Below, piece after piece: positions 35,162-45,803 of a DNA stretch of 64,000 nt (positions are counted from its first letter, which is position 1; the number at the start of each line of letters is the position of its first letter). The DNA is taken from positions 5,208,001 through 5,272,000 of the forward strand of contig OZ220706.1 in the NCBI GenBank assembly GCA_965116695.1, given 5' to 3'. The position numbers and the translations under genes are program-made. The notes below the pieces were generated by a model. That model did no database searches. It was not told the origin of the DNA and worked only from the letters and a program-made list of their open reading frames with translations. This DNA comes from JAJDTT01 sp965116695. Its GTDB lineage: Bacteria > Acidobacteriota > UBA6911 > RPQK01 > JAJDTT01.

Positions 35162-38041
35162 ATGAAGAGGCAGAGGGTTTCCGTTGCGTTGTTTCTGGTG
35201 ACGGCTCTGTGGGGATGCGCAACGCAGGATTCGACCCTGGATTCGAAGGTCGAATCGGTGCCGGTTTCCGGCATCCGGTTTCCGGACTCGGTGTTTCGGA
35301 TCACCATGGGCCTCACCGACTCGAAGCCTGAGGACTGGTCCGGCAACCTTCGGCTCCAAGCGGGCCAGAAGGCGGAACTGGCGCCCGAGCATTTCCGCGC
35401 CGGTGTCTACCGCCACGACTTCGGCGCCGGTTGGCGCACCATCGTCGACCCGAAGATCCCCAACGACCGGATCACGGGTCCCGAGAGCTGGATGGCCCAC
35501 ACCACCTGGGACTGGATTCGCGATCCGGACCGGGCGCGGATCCGGCACCCCAGCCTCTTCGTCCGGCTCTGGGATAATCCGGGCGAGGCGCCGTTCCAGG
35601 TCCGGGCCGGAGGACAGGAGTTCTCCGTCGGACCGGCGGAACTGCCGTTGTTTCAGCCCGTGTCCCGGCTCGGAGATCGAGTCCGGGTGGAACGGGTGCC
35701 GCCGGCGGCCCAGGTCGCCGGGGAACGGGTCGGACAGCAGGATTATCCGGCCCTCATGGCCGCGCCTTCAGGGGACCTCTGGGCGGCGTGGCAAGAGTAC
35801 GAGGAGCGCTACGACGACTCGGTCTGCGTCCGGCGCAAGCAGGGGGACGCCTGGGGACCGGTCTGGGTCCTGGCCCGCGAAGCCGACGTGTTTCGGACCG
35901 CTCTGGCTCATGACCCGGACGGCGGAATCTGGGCCATCTGGTCCATGCAGGTGGAGGGAAACTGGGATCTCTACGCCCGCCGCCATGACGGCGAGGGCTG
36001 GTCCGGTCTTCACCGTCTGACCCGGGAGCCGGGTCCCGACATCTATCACCGGGCCGTCGCCGACAGTTCGGGCAACCTTTGGCTGGTCTGGCAGAAGTCC
36101 GTCGAAGGACGAAGCCAGATCGTGGCCCGGAGCTTCGACGGGTCCGGCTGGAGCGAGACGGTCCAGCTCAGCTCGGGCGATTCGGCCGACGGGAACAACT
36201 GGAATCCCTCGGTTGCCGCCGGCGGGTCCGGGTCGGTGGCCGTGGTGTGGGACGGCTACGCGGCGGGGAACTATGACGTCTACCTGAGGCGATACTCTGC
36301 CGGTGAGTGGCAGCCGGTCCAGGTAGTGGCGGGCACCGAACGCTTCGAGGCCGCCCCCACGGTGGCCGTGGACCCGCAGGACCGAATCTGGGTGGCCTGG
36401 CACGAGTCGGGCGCCGAGTGTGGCAAGGACACGGGCCGGCTGGTCCAGCGCGAGGGGACTGAACTGAGGGAGTCCCGATGGTTGGGCGTGGCCTGTCTCG
36501 AAGGCAACCGGTTGCTCACCACGGCGCATCCGTTGGGTGACCGCCTCGATTCGGGCCGCGAGTGGGAGCTTCCCCATCTCCAGATCGACTCGGACGGCCG
36601 CCCCTGGCTGCTGGTCCGCAACGTCACCAAGCGGGGGCCCGCCGGGAGGCCGCGCTACTTTCCCATGTGGGAGATCCACGTCACCCGCTATGACGGCTCC
36701 CGATGGAGCGAGTTGGTGCGGGTCCAACAGAGCAGCGGGCGGAACGACATGTCGCCGGCCACCGCTCTGGGTGCCGATGGACGAGTCTGGGGAATTTGGG
36801 CCACCGACGGGAGGAGCGCCAAGTCGGGACTGCCGCAGTACGGAAGAGTCGTGGTCTCCCCGCTGGGATCGAGTCCGGGCCGCGTTGCCCTGGCGCTTCA
36901 GCCCTGGACCCCCGCCCCCGTGGATTCGGTGGACCGGATCCATCCCAACGAGGCCGAGCAGGTGGAGCGCATCCGTTCCTACCGCGTGGAGGCGGGCGGG
37001 AAGACCTACTCCATATACCGGGGCGACACGCACCGGCACACCGACATCTCCCTGGACGGGGGCGGCGACGGCGGTCTGTTGGACGCCTACCGGTACGCCA
37101 GGGACGCCGCCGCCATGGACTTTCTCGGGACCTCGGACCACAACCACGAAATTGCCGAGCCGTACGCCTGGTGGCGGACCCAGAAGTTCGCCGATCTGTT
37201 CCAGCTCGACGGCAGCTTCACCGCGTTCTATGCGTACGAGCGATCGGTCCAGTTTCCCAACGGCCACCGGAACGTCCTCTTCACCCAGCGCGGAAACAAC
37301 ATCCTGGAGGTGCTGACGGCGGAACGCATGGGTCTGGACGGAGCCGAGCGCCTCTTCGGTTACCTGCGCCGGGCCGGGGGCACTTCCATCCCCCACACCA
37401 TCGCCACCGGCGCCGGGACCGACTGGCGGGACAGCGATCCCGAGGTGGAGACGTTGCTGGAGATCTACCAGGGCATGCGCGACACCTACGAGCATCCGGG
37501 TTCCCCGCGGCCCAAGACGCTGGAGCCCACGCCTACGCTCCAGGAAAACAAGTCGCCTTCCTGGCGCGACGGCACTGCGTGGAGCGCCCTGGAGAAGGGA
37601 CTCAAGCTGGGATTCATCGCCTCCTCGGACCACCTCTCGACCCACATCAGCTACGCCTGCCTCATCGCGGAGCGCCTGACCCGGGAGAGCCTGATGGAGG
37701 CCATACGGGCCCGCCGGGCGTATGCCGCCACCGACAACATCGTGCTGGACGTCCGGTTCTCGGGGTCGGACGGAGAGCACCTGATGGGGGCGATCTTCAC
37801 CAGTTCTCAACCGGTGAGAATCCGGGCGGCCATCCTGGGGACCGGGACCATCAAGCGGGTGGACCTGATCAAGGACAACCGAGTCCTCTACACCGTGAAC
37901 CCCGGCGAGCCGACCTTCCGCCTGGACTTCACGGACGGCGACGCGGGCGAGTCGGGAGAAAGCTACTACTATATTCGGGTCCTGCAGGAGGACGGCGAGA
38001 TCGCCTGGGGCTCTCCGGCCTGGGTGACCTACGAAATGTAG
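35162..38041 (+). CDS. Lipoprotein with beta-propeller and C-terminal PHP metallohydrolase domain (CehA/McbA-like)
   Basis: A 959-residue protein. The lipoprotein signal ends LVTALWGCATQ (Cys19). Residues about 180-590 form a propeller of repeated DLWAAWQEYEERYDDSV / GIWAIWSMQVEGNWDLY / NLWLVWQKSVEGRSQIV blades. From about 610 comes a PHP-type domain: GDTHRHTDIS (621-630), FLGTSDHNHEI, HTIATGAGTDWRD and FIASSDHLSTH provide His and Asp metal ligands of the CehA/McbA or DUF3604 group. A final beta domain (about 855-959) follows. It should hydrolyse an ester or phosphoester at the cell surface; the substrate is unknown. Confidence 0.85.
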   Translation: MKRQRVSVALFLVTALWGCATQDSTLDSKVESVPVSGIRFPDSVFRITMGLTDSKPEDWSGNLRLQAGQKAELAPEHFRAGVYRHDFGAGWRTIVDPKIPNDRITGPESWMAHTTWDWIRDPDRARIRHPSLFVRLWDNPGEAPFQVRAGGQEFSVGPAELPLFQPVSRLGDRVRVERVPPAAQVAGERVGQQDYPALMAAPSGDLWAAWQEYEERYDDSVCVRRKQGDAWGPVWVLAREADVFRTALAHDPDGGIWAIWSMQVEGNWDLYARRHDGEGWSGLHRLTREPGPDIYHRAVADSSGNLWLVWQKSVEGRSQIVARSFDGSGWSETVQLSSGDSADGNNWNPSVAAGGSGSVAVVWDGYAAGNYDVYLRRYSAGEWQPVQVVAGTERFEAAPTVAVDPQDRIWVAWHESGAECGKDTGRLVQREGTELRESRWLGVACLEGNRLLTTAHPLGDRLDSGREWELPHLQIDSDGRPWLLVRNVTKRGPAGRPRYFPMWEIHVTRYDGSRWSELVRVQQSSGRNDMSPATALGADGRVWGIWATDGRSAKSGLPQYGRVVVSPLGSSPGRVALALQPWTPAPVDSVDRIHPNEAEQVERIRSYRVEAGGKTYSIYRGDTHRHTDISLDGGGDGGLLDAYRYARDAAAMDFLGTSDHNHEIAEPYAWWRTQKFADLFQLDGSFTAFYAYERSVQFPNGHRNVLFTQRGNNILEVLTAERMGLDGAERLFGYLRRAGGTSIPHTIATGAGTDWRDSDPEVETLLEIYQGMRDTYEHPGSPRPKTLEPTPTLQENKSPSWRDGTAWSALEKGLKLGFIASSDHLSTHISYACLIAERLTRESLMEAIRARRAYAATDNIVLDVRFSGSDGEHLMGAIFTSSQPVRIRAAILGTGTIKRVDLIKDNRVLYTVNPGEPTFRLDFTDGDAGESGESYYYIRVLQEDGEIAWGSPAWVTYEM

Positions 38042-38080
38042 CGTCTTCCGCGCGAACGGCGTTCTTCTAAGGAAATTCCC

Positions 38081-39184
38081 ATGCTCGAAATCGTCGACCG
38101 AGGAATTCTCTCCCACGTTCCCGGGCGCGGCGCCTACTTTCCCTGCGTCAGGGTCCTCCGGGACGGATCCATGTTGGCGGCGCAACACGTCGGGAGCGGC
38201 TTGTGCTGTCCGGACAACCACATCGAGGTGTTACGCTCCACGGATGGGGGACGCAACTGGGCCAATGAAGGGAGCATTCACGGCGGCCTCCCGGCGGATG
38301 GCTGGTGCTACCGGGCCCCGATGCTCGCTCCTCTGGAGGACGGCAACCTGGTGATGGCGGCCGCCCGTTATCTGCTGGACAACGACGAGATGTACAACCC
38401 GGCCACTGAGGGACTGAAGCCGACTCAGATGGTTCTCTTCCGCTCTTCCGATCAGGGCCGGTCCTGGTCGGGCCCCGAGGTGGTGCCCAACCCGCTGCCT
38501 CCCGAGAGATACGTGAGCAGCCTCTCGGGCCAGTTCCTGATACTCGCGCCCGACCGCTGGATGTACCCGTTGGAAACCTGGAAACCGGACGGCTACGAGG
38601 GGCCGGTGGACCAGAAGGCGGGGGCCGTCTTCTCTTCGGATCAGGGACGGACCTGGGACGAGTGGTCGGTGGTGGCCGACGACCCGGAGGAACGTCTCCA
38701 CTACGCCGACCAGATGCAGGCCGTGTTGCCGGACGGACGGATCTACACCACCCTCTGGACCCGCACCTGGGGCGTCGGACAGGGGGAGGACGTGAACGAC
38801 CACTGGGTCGTTTCGGACGATGCGGGCCGGACCTGGAGCGAACCCCGGCCCACCAACCTCCAAGGTCAACTCTGCGCCCCCATCGCGCTTCCCGACGGGC
38901 GGGTGGCGGCCATCTACAACTACCGGCGCGAACCGCAGGGGGTCCACGTCGCTATCACCCGGGACCTGGAGAATTACGACGTCGAGAACCAGGCGGTGGT
39001 GTTTCGGGCCGGCGAGGAGACCATGACCGCGCAAGCGGTGGACGAATTCATCGACGCCCACCAGAAGATCGCCTTCGGGAGGCCCTGGGGAATCCTGCTG
39101 CCGGACGGAGACCTGCTGGTCTACTTCTGGTGCACCGTCGAGTCCGTCACCCACAACCGCTGGGTCCGGCTCAGGGTCTCGTGA
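38081..39184 (+). CDS. Sialidase-fold (Asp-box) protein
   Basis: A 367-residue six-bladed propeller without an evident signal peptide. Four Asp-box motifs are clear: RSTDGGRNW, RSSDQGRSW, FSSDQGRTW and VSDDAGRTW. It begins with MLEIVDRGILSHVPGRGAYF, and FPCVRVLRDGSML supplies a possible FRIP-like arginine. This arrangement is seen in exo-alpha-sialidase-like proteins of Acidobacteriota and Planctomycetota, many of unproven activity. It follows the PHP lipoprotein by 39 bp with an AAGGAA site and probably belongs to the same transcript. Confidence 0.82.
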   Translation: MLEIVDRGILSHVPGRGAYFPCVRVLRDGSMLAAQHVGSGLCCPDNHIEVLRSTDGGRNWANEGSIHGGLPADGWCYRAPMLAPLEDGNLVMAAARYLLDNDEMYNPATEGLKPTQMVLFRSSDQGRSWSGPEVVPNPLPPERYVSSLSGQFLILAPDRWMYPLETWKPDGYEGPVDQKAGAVFSSDQGRTWDEWSVVADDPEERLHYADQMQAVLPDGRIYTTLWTRTWGVGQGEDVNDHWVVSDDAGRTWSEPRPTNLQGQLCAPIALPDGRVAAIYNYRREPQGVHVAITRDLENYDVENQAVVFRAGEETMTAQAVDEFIDAHQKIAFGRPWGILLPDGDLLVYFWCTVESVTHNRWVRLRVS

Positions 39185-39292
39185 CCCGCGCAGATCCCGG
39201 TTGCCGGCCGGTGGGGTGCATCCTCTACAGCGCTTGCGATTTTCAGGATTGGGGAATATCGGGCGTCCGGCCGCGTTCTCCGTATTCCGGTT

Positions 39293-39526
39293 TCAGGCGC
39301 ACTCACCGGGCTGGCGGTCGTCAACGGCCGCAGGAGGCGGCTCGGCAAACTGTTTCCCTTGTTCCTCGGCGGCCACTCGTGCCCGGTTCCAGGATTCCCA
39401 GCGCTTGCGTTCCGTGGCTTGACCCTCGGCGCGCCCCTCAATGCGCCCCTCAATGCGCCCCTCAGCCAGTCCCTTGGCATAACGTCGATTGAGATACCAC
39501 TCCGAAAACATTCTTCCCGACCTCAA
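39293..39526 (-). pseudogene. Truncated duplicate of the AEGR-repeat membrane protein gene
   Basis: A 77-codon frame matching the last 80 residues of the gene at 39611-40084: GRMFSEWYLNRRYAKGLAEG, a shortened repeat (IEGR, IEGR, AEGQ) and ERKRWESWNRARV. DNA identity is nearly complete over about 40 bp (39471-39510 against 39801-39840). The membrane-spanning N-terminal half is missing: matching sequence continues a few codons upstream (AWNFL against AWSVV) with a 6-bp loss, then meets a TAG. A TTG at 39526 could start translation, but this is most likely a decaying partial copy. Confidence 0.7.
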
Positions 39527-39610
39527 GAAATTCCAAGCGAAAGACGGAATGCTGCCGGCAGCCTATAATCCTCTGCCCAATTGGAGAGCGGTTAGGATCC
39601 GACGAATCCT

Positions 39611-40084
39611 TCACGCGCACCCGTCTGTCTGATGACCGCCAGCGGCGGTCGGCGGTGGATCGATGAACTTGGCGCCTTGTTCCTCGGCGACCACGCGCGC
39701 GCGGTTCCAGGATTCCCAGCGCTCACGCTCTCTGGCTCGCCCCTCGGCCCGCCCCTCGGCGCGTCCCTCAGCTCGCCCCTCGGCGCGTCCCTCAGCCAAT
39801 CCCTTGGCATAACGTCGATTGAGATACCACTCCGAAAACATCCTTCCCACCTCCACGGAGACCACGCTCCAGGCAGCGACCACGACGACCACGGGCGACA
39901 GCCCCCGCGCGATGGCCAGGAACGTCTCCACGCCGCCGCCCGTCGTCCCATCGGCCACCTCGTGCCATACGATCAGGCCTGTGGCCACGATAACCAGAGA
40001 AACGAACAGTTTGAAGTAGGCGTCCCGCCACGTAGCCGGAACGCTCCAGATCGACTCTCTGTACCGGACCGTTTCCTTTTCCAT
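39611..40084 (-). CDS. Small membrane protein with tandem AEGR repeats
   Basis: A 157-residue protein of unknown family. Two membrane helices, FKLFVSLVIVATGLIVWHEV (24-43) and a LSPVVVVVAAWSVVSVEV segment (about 63-80), are followed by GRMFSEWYLNRRYAKGLAEG, then five AEGR-type four-residue units encoded by a 12-bp repeat (39737-39797), and a charged helix RERERWESWNRARVVAEEQG. The repeat region looks prone to length change. Similar (A)EGR tails occur on unrelated proteins such as Rpn-family ones. The gene has a truncated copy just downstream. The 245 bp upstream (40085-40329) shows no gene or clear site. Confidence 0.65.
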   Translation of the reverse strand: MEKETVRYRESIWSVPATWRDAYFKLFVSLVIVATGLIVWHEVADGTTGGGVETFLAIARGLSPVVVVVAAWSVVSVEVGRMFSEWYLNRRYAKGLAEGRAEGRAEGRAEGRAEGRARERERWESWNRARVVAEEQGAKFIDPPPTAAGGHQTDGCA

Positions 40085-40329
40085 CCGGCAATGGCGGCGC
40101 TTCGGGACTTCTCCGATTGCCGAGTCGCAGCCGGGGCCCGGCGGCTCCGGCGTTTGTCCCTCCTCTCGACCGGGTTCCCGTCAAATCTTGCCTGCATACC
40201 TGATAACGAGCGAGATTCGAAATCTGCAACCGAATTCCCGTTCCTCCAATCGGAACCAGCAAATTGTCCAGACTTGTGAGCCATTCTACCGGATGGCCCG
40301 TCGTGAAGCTTCGCGCCGGCTTGAGACCC

Positions 40330-41076
40330 TCAACCGGAGGCAGGACCCAGGAGGGAAGAGGAATCCAAGTCCAGATAGAGGTGGCAATCGGCGTGGGTCT
40401 GGAGGATGGAAGAGGGGTGCAGCCGAGTGACTTCGCCTTCCACGCAATTGCGGACCGCCTCGGCCTTGCGGATGCCGGGAACGGTGCAGACGATGGACGC
40501 GGCGCTCATGATCTGACGGATGGACATGGAGACCGCCTGTGCCGGCACCTTGTCGATGCTTGCGAACCAGCCCTCGGAGACCTGCTGCTGCCGGCAGGCG
40601 GTGTCCAGGGTGACCAGGATGTAAGGCTCCGCGGTCTCGAAATCGGCCGGCGGGTCGTTGAAGGCCAGGTGGCCGTTTTCTCCAATGCCGATGAAAGCCA
40701 CGTCGATGGGGCCCTGCCGGATGAGGTCCGAGATCCGGTGGCACTCCGCCCGGGGGTCGGGCGCTTCTCCCTGGATGAAGTGCACCTCGCCCGGTTGCAC
40801 CCGATCCACCAGGCGTTCCCGGAGATAGCGCCGGAAGCTGGCGGGGTGGTTTTCGGAGATTCCGGTGTACTCGTCCAAGTGAAACATGGTGGTCCGGGAC
40901 CAGTCGATGGACCGGTCCGAGGTCAAGGCCTGCAGGAAGTCGAACTGAGAGCTGCCCGTAGCCACGCAGAATCGGGCGGCGCCCCGGCGGTCGATGGCCT
41001 CCCGCAGCTTGGATGAGGCCCTGGCGGCGGCGGCTCGGCTGGTGGCCGCCTTGTCTCTCTCTCGAACGATCTCCAT
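40330..41076 (-). CDS. Glucosamine-6-phosphate deaminase-like protein
   Basis: A 248-residue NagB-fold enzyme. FHLDEYTGISENHPASFRRY (66-85) has the catalytic Asp68 and the conserved DEY; FIGIGENGHLAFNDPP (128-143) has the proton-relay His136. It would convert glucosamine-6-phosphate to fructose-6-phosphate and ammonia. N-terminal region CVATGSSQFDFL replaces the usual LPTGSTP phosphate loop, so the substrate may differ. The ATG at 41076 has a GGGAGAA site; a longer frame to 41730 is a shadow of the next gene. It is divergent from the rraA-like gene (168 bp between). Confidence 0.85.
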   Translation of the reverse strand: MEIVRERDKAATSRAAAARASSKLREAIDRRGAARFCVATGSSQFDFLQALTSDRSIDWSRTTMFHLDEYTGISENHPASFRRYLRERLVDRVQPGEVHFIQGEAPDPRAECHRISDLIRQGPIDVAFIGIGENGHLAFNDPPADFETAEPYILVTLDTACRQQQVSEGWFASIDKVPAQAVSMSIRQIMSAASIVCTVPGIRKAEAVRNCVEGEVTRLHPSSILQTHADCHLYLDLDSSSLLGPASG

Positions 41077-41244
41077 GGAATTCTCCCCGTTTCGGCCGGC
41101 CCCGCAGCGGAGCACTCCCGCCCAGTCTACTACGCACGGGCGCCCCCGGCACTTCCAACCACCGGGTTCTTCTGTGATGATATGGGCCGGCCGCCGGTGC
41201 CGGCCGCGAACTCGATTCCGCGCCTGACGGGAAAGGAACAGAAC

Positions 41245-41979
41245 ATGGACCGATCTGAAATGTTGGAAGAACTCAAGAACTTCGACACCCCCTCCATCAC
41301 CAACGTGGTGGCCACCTACCCGGACCACCCCCTGTGCCTGGGGCTCTACAATCCCTGGACCACGAACTGGTATACGGACCAGTCGATCCGCTGCATGTAT
41401 CCCGAGTTGGGCCGCACCGTGGGTTGCGCCGTCACCTGCATTTACGGGCTCCCCGATCCCACCTACAAGCAACTGACCTTCATCGACGTGCTGGAGGCCA
41501 TGGAGGCGTCCGAGCAGCCCACGGTCTTTGTCTTCCAGCAGAACTTCCCGCCTGAGATCGCCGGCAAGGTGGGCCTGTCGGGAGGCAATATGACCTCCGC
41601 CCTCAAAGCCATCGGCTGCGTGGGGGCCATCTCCAACGGTCCGTCCCGCGATCTGGACGAGATTCGTCCCATGGAATTTCAGTACCTGCTCAGCGGCGCC
41701 ACTCCCGGCCACGGCCCCATGGCCATACACGCCGTCAACGTGCCGGTGACGGTGGCGGGCATGGACGTTTCACCCGGCGAGATCATCCACATGGACGAGA
41801 ACGGCGCCTGCAAGTTTCCCGCGGACCAGCTCGAGCCGGTGCTCGTCAACGCCCGGGCCATGCAGCAGGAGGAGGAGTCGCGCATGGCCGAGTTGCTGGC
41901 GGCGGGCAGCGCCGCCGAAATCCAGGCGATCTTCAGCCGTCATACGTACGGAAAGAAACGGGAGGACGGCGGCCAATGA
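41245..41979 (+). CDS. RraA family protein (HMG/CHA aldolase-like)
   Basis: A 244-residue cytoplasmic protein of the RraA/HMG aldolase fold. FDTPSITNVVATYPDHPLCL opens it, GRTVGCAVTCIY is the conserved core and GAISNGPSRDLDEIRPM (about 131-147) carries the Arg-Asp pair that binds metal and substrate in 4-hydroxy-4-methyl-2-oxoglutarate aldolases. Its end overlaps the DUF1080 gene (ATGA), so the set rraA-like, DUF1080 and NHL is transcribed together. An aldolase or decarboxylase role in acid catabolism is more likely than RNase E regulation. Confidence 0.85.
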   Translation: MDRSEMLEELKNFDTPSITNVVATYPDHPLCLGLYNPWTTNWYTDQSIRCMYPELGRTVGCAVTCIYGLPDPTYKQLTFIDVLEAMEASEQPTVFVFQQNFPPEIAGKVGLSGGNMTSALKAIGCVGAISNGPSRDLDEIRPMEFQYLLSGATPGHGPMAIHAVNVPVTVAGMDVSPGEIIHMDENGACKFPADQLEPVLVNARAMQQEEESRMAELLAAGSAAEIQAIFSRHTYGKKREDGGQ

Positions 41980-42722
41980 TGTCGGGGCCGGACCGAAGCA
42001 ATGTCAGGCCCAGGCTGTTTCGACTCTCGATCCTGGCGCTCCTGACCAGCGCACTGCTGTTGGGATGCGGCGGTTCAGCTTCGGACGAGGACGAGGGGTT
42101 CGTGTCCATCTTCGACGGTTCGAGTCTCGACGGGTGGCAGGCTGCCGGTGGAGGGACCCTCCAGGACTGGTCCGTCCACGAGGGGCGCCTGATCGGCAAG
42201 TGCCGGGGACGGACCTCTTACCTGCTCTGGAAGGACCGGGACCTGCGCGACTTCGAGCTCAAGTTGAGCTATCGGCTGCTGACCGAGGCCAACACCGGCA
42301 TCGACATCCGGTCCCGGGTCGACGTGACCGGGAAGCGCCATTTCGAAAGCTATCACGCCGACCTGGGGCACGTGGGCATCGGAGAGAATATTCTGGGCTC
42401 CTGGGACTTCCACTTCGGCTCCCGCCCGGAACCTTCCAATCCCCGCGGGACCCGGCTGGTCATCGGTGCCGACGAGACGCCCCGGTTGACGCGGATCGAA
42501 GATCCGCTGACGGTTGATGATGTGAATCGCCGCCCCGAATGGAACCGGGTCCACATCATCGCGCGGGGCAACCACGGCCGGTTTTTCATCAACGGCAAGC
42601 TCTCGTCCGAATTCACCGACAACGCCGAGTCCGGGCGCCTGGAGGAGGGAGGCATCGCTTTGCAGTTGCACGATCCGGGCATTCACGTAGAGTTTAAGGA
42701 CATTCGTCTCAAGAGATTGTGA
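41976..42722 (+). CDS. DUF1080 family lipoprotein (3-keto-disaccharide hydrolase domain)
   Basis: A 248-residue lipoprotein. The signal LSILALLTSALLLGCGGSA gives the lipid-bearing Cys31. The single DUF1080 beta-sandwich follows: GFVSIFDGSSLDGWQAAGGG (41-60), LRDFELKLSYRLL and NTGIDIRSRV. The family is related to LamG and glycoside hydrolase 16 folds and includes 3-keto-glycoside hydrolases that work with Gfo/Idh-type sugar dehydrogenases. It overlaps the RraA gene by 4 bp and precedes the NHL gene by 26 bp. Confidence 0.9.
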   Translation: MMSGPDRSNVRPRLFRLSILALLTSALLLGCGGSASDEDEGFVSIFDGSSLDGWQAAGGGTLQDWSVHEGRLIGKCRGRTSYLLWKDRDLRDFELKLSYRLLTEANTGIDIRSRVDVTGKRHFESYHADLGHVGIGENILGSWDFHFGSRPEPSNPRGTRLVIGADETPRLTRIEDPLTVDDVNRRPEWNRVHIIARGNHGRFFINGKLSSEFTDNAESGRLEEGGIALQLHDPGIHVEFKDIRLKRL

Positions 42723-42748
42723 TCGGGGAAGGGTAGAAAGGGAGAAGT

Positions 42749-43774
42749 ATGAATAGAAGATATCTCATGGTGCAGGCCATCGCCCTGGGGAGCATTTTGG
42801 GCCTTTCCTGGTTTCTGACCGGGTCCGGTGGAATCTTCTCCGGGAGCGCCGCGGCTCCGGACAAGGTCAACCTGGCCATTGGATACCGGGTGGATCCGGA
42901 ATGGCCTCGAAGACCGGCCGGTCTGACGTGGGGACAGATGCCCGGCCTGGCCGTCGACGCCCAGGACCAGGTTTGGATCTTCCATCGGGGCAAGACTCCG
43001 GTCCAGGTCTTCGACCGCGACGGATCACTGGTCCGGTCCTGGGACAACGCGAGCTTCAAGAGCGGCCACCATATGAAGATCGGTCCGGAGGGCAACGTCT
43101 GGCTGTCGGATGCAGGCGCCCACGCCATCTACAAGTACACGCCCGGGGGTGAGCGGCTCCTGACGCTGGGAACACCCGGCGAGCCGGGGGAGGACGACCG
43201 CCACTTCAACCGTCCCACCGATATGGCCATCACCCCCGCCGGCGACATTTTCGTCACCGACGGCTACGGCAACAGCCGGGTCGTGCACTTCGACGCCGAA
43301 GGACGCTTCGTCAAGACCTGGGGCAAGCTGGGAACCGCCCCGGGAGAGTTCGACACGCCCCACGGCATCGTCGTCGACTCCAAGGGCCGACTCTACGTGG
43401 CGGACCGCAGCAACGCCCGGGTCCAGGTGTTCGATCAAAGCGGCCGATTTCTGGCCGAGTGGCGGAATCTCATGGTGCCCTGGGGGATCTGGGTCACCGA
43501 AACCGACGAAATCTACGTCTGCGGATCGTCGCCCATGCGCTGGGGGAGCGGCGGCCGGCTGGGGGCGCCTCCCAAGGACCAGCTCCTCATGAAGCTCAAC
43601 ACGGAAGGCCGGGTCCTGGAGCACTGGACCTTTCCCCTGGGCACGATTGGAGAATCGGATCCGGAGCCGGGTTCATTGAACTGGGTCCATGCCGTCGCCG
43701 TCGATTCCCGGGGCGACGTCTACCTGTGCGACATCCAGGGCCACCGGGTCCAGCGGATGGTGCGTCTGAACTAG
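42749..43774 (+). CDS. NHL-repeat propeller protein (peptidylglycine lyase-like)
   Basis: A 341-residue protein. One N-terminal helix (about 5-25, signal peptide or anchor) precedes a six-bladed NHL propeller with repeats such as VWIFHRGKTPVQVFDRDGSL, GDIFVTDGYGNSRVVHFDAE and GRLYVADRSNARVQVFDQSG. Peptidyl-alpha-hydroxyglycine alpha-amidating lyases have this fold, and database names often reflect that, but the activity is unproven here. It has an AAGGGAGAAG ribosome site. The stop codon TAG (43772-43774) is the first triplet of a TAGGAGG repeat. Confidence 0.82.
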   Translation: MNRRYLMVQAIALGSILGLSWFLTGSGGIFSGSAAAPDKVNLAIGYRVDPEWPRRPAGLTWGQMPGLAVDAQDQVWIFHRGKTPVQVFDRDGSLVRSWDNASFKSGHHMKIGPEGNVWLSDAGAHAIYKYTPGGERLLTLGTPGEPGEDDRHFNRPTDMAITPAGDIFVTDGYGNSRVVHFDAEGRFVKTWGKLGTAPGEFDTPHGIVVDSKGRLYVADRSNARVQVFDQSGRFLAEWRNLMVPWGIWVTETDEIYVCGSSPMRWGSGGRLGAPPKDQLLMKLNTEGRVLEHWTFPLGTIGESDPEPGSLNWVHAVAVDSRGDVYLCDIQGHRVQRMVRLN

Positions 43775-44092
43775 GAGGGGGGACATCCCTGTCCCCCTCT
43801 TCATTGCCGCTAGTTTCCGGCGGCTTGCTGCCCACGTCTTGCTCCGCTTGGGACCGAAGAGGGCACCCACAAGGGGTGCCCCTACCAACCGGGACACTCG
43901 AAAGAAAGGGCACCCACAAGGGGTGCCCCTGCAAACTGGGATATTCGAAAAATGCAGGGGCGCCCGGACCGAGCATGATCAGGTGTCCGTTGATGACGTT
44001 TGGACCACCCCCCGCGCGAGCACCCGCAAGGGTTGCCCCTACGGTCGCAAACCGGGCACATCACGCCGACGCGACGGTGCTGACAGGGGCTC

Positions 44093-44095
<3 letters not shown>
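43772..44095. repeat. Palindromic repeat cluster filling the NHL-PEPCK gap
   Basis: The 318-bp gap between converging genes contains a hairpin at the NHL stop (43772-43799, GGGGGACA/TGTCCCCC); two 47-bp tandem units (43861-43907 and 43908-43955), each with a GGGCACCC/GGGTGCCC hairpin and a related spacer; a third hairpin of this type (44018-44042), whose GTAGGGG foot is on the minus strand; and a TAGGAGCCCC half-element that includes the PEPCK stop codon (44082-44095). Between them are only spacer sequences; no gene is evident. Confidence 0.8.
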
Positions 44096-45691
<1,596 letters not shown>

Positions 45692-45803
45692 TGAGACTTC
45701 TCCAAATTGGGCTGATTCTCGCGGATCGTATGCACCAATCCAGAATAACGGAGAATGACATCGTGCAGGAACAAGGCCTTGGGGAAGTCGTTAGACTGAT
45801 CGC

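Noticed and set aside
40330..41730. Long form of the NagB-like protein (466 codons)
   Set aside because: The upstream part is antisense to the RraA gene; a good ribosome site and family start lie at 41076.
43861..43955. CRISPR-like direct repeats
   Set aside because: Only two adjacent copies, with spacers that resemble each other, so the whole 47-bp unit was duplicated.
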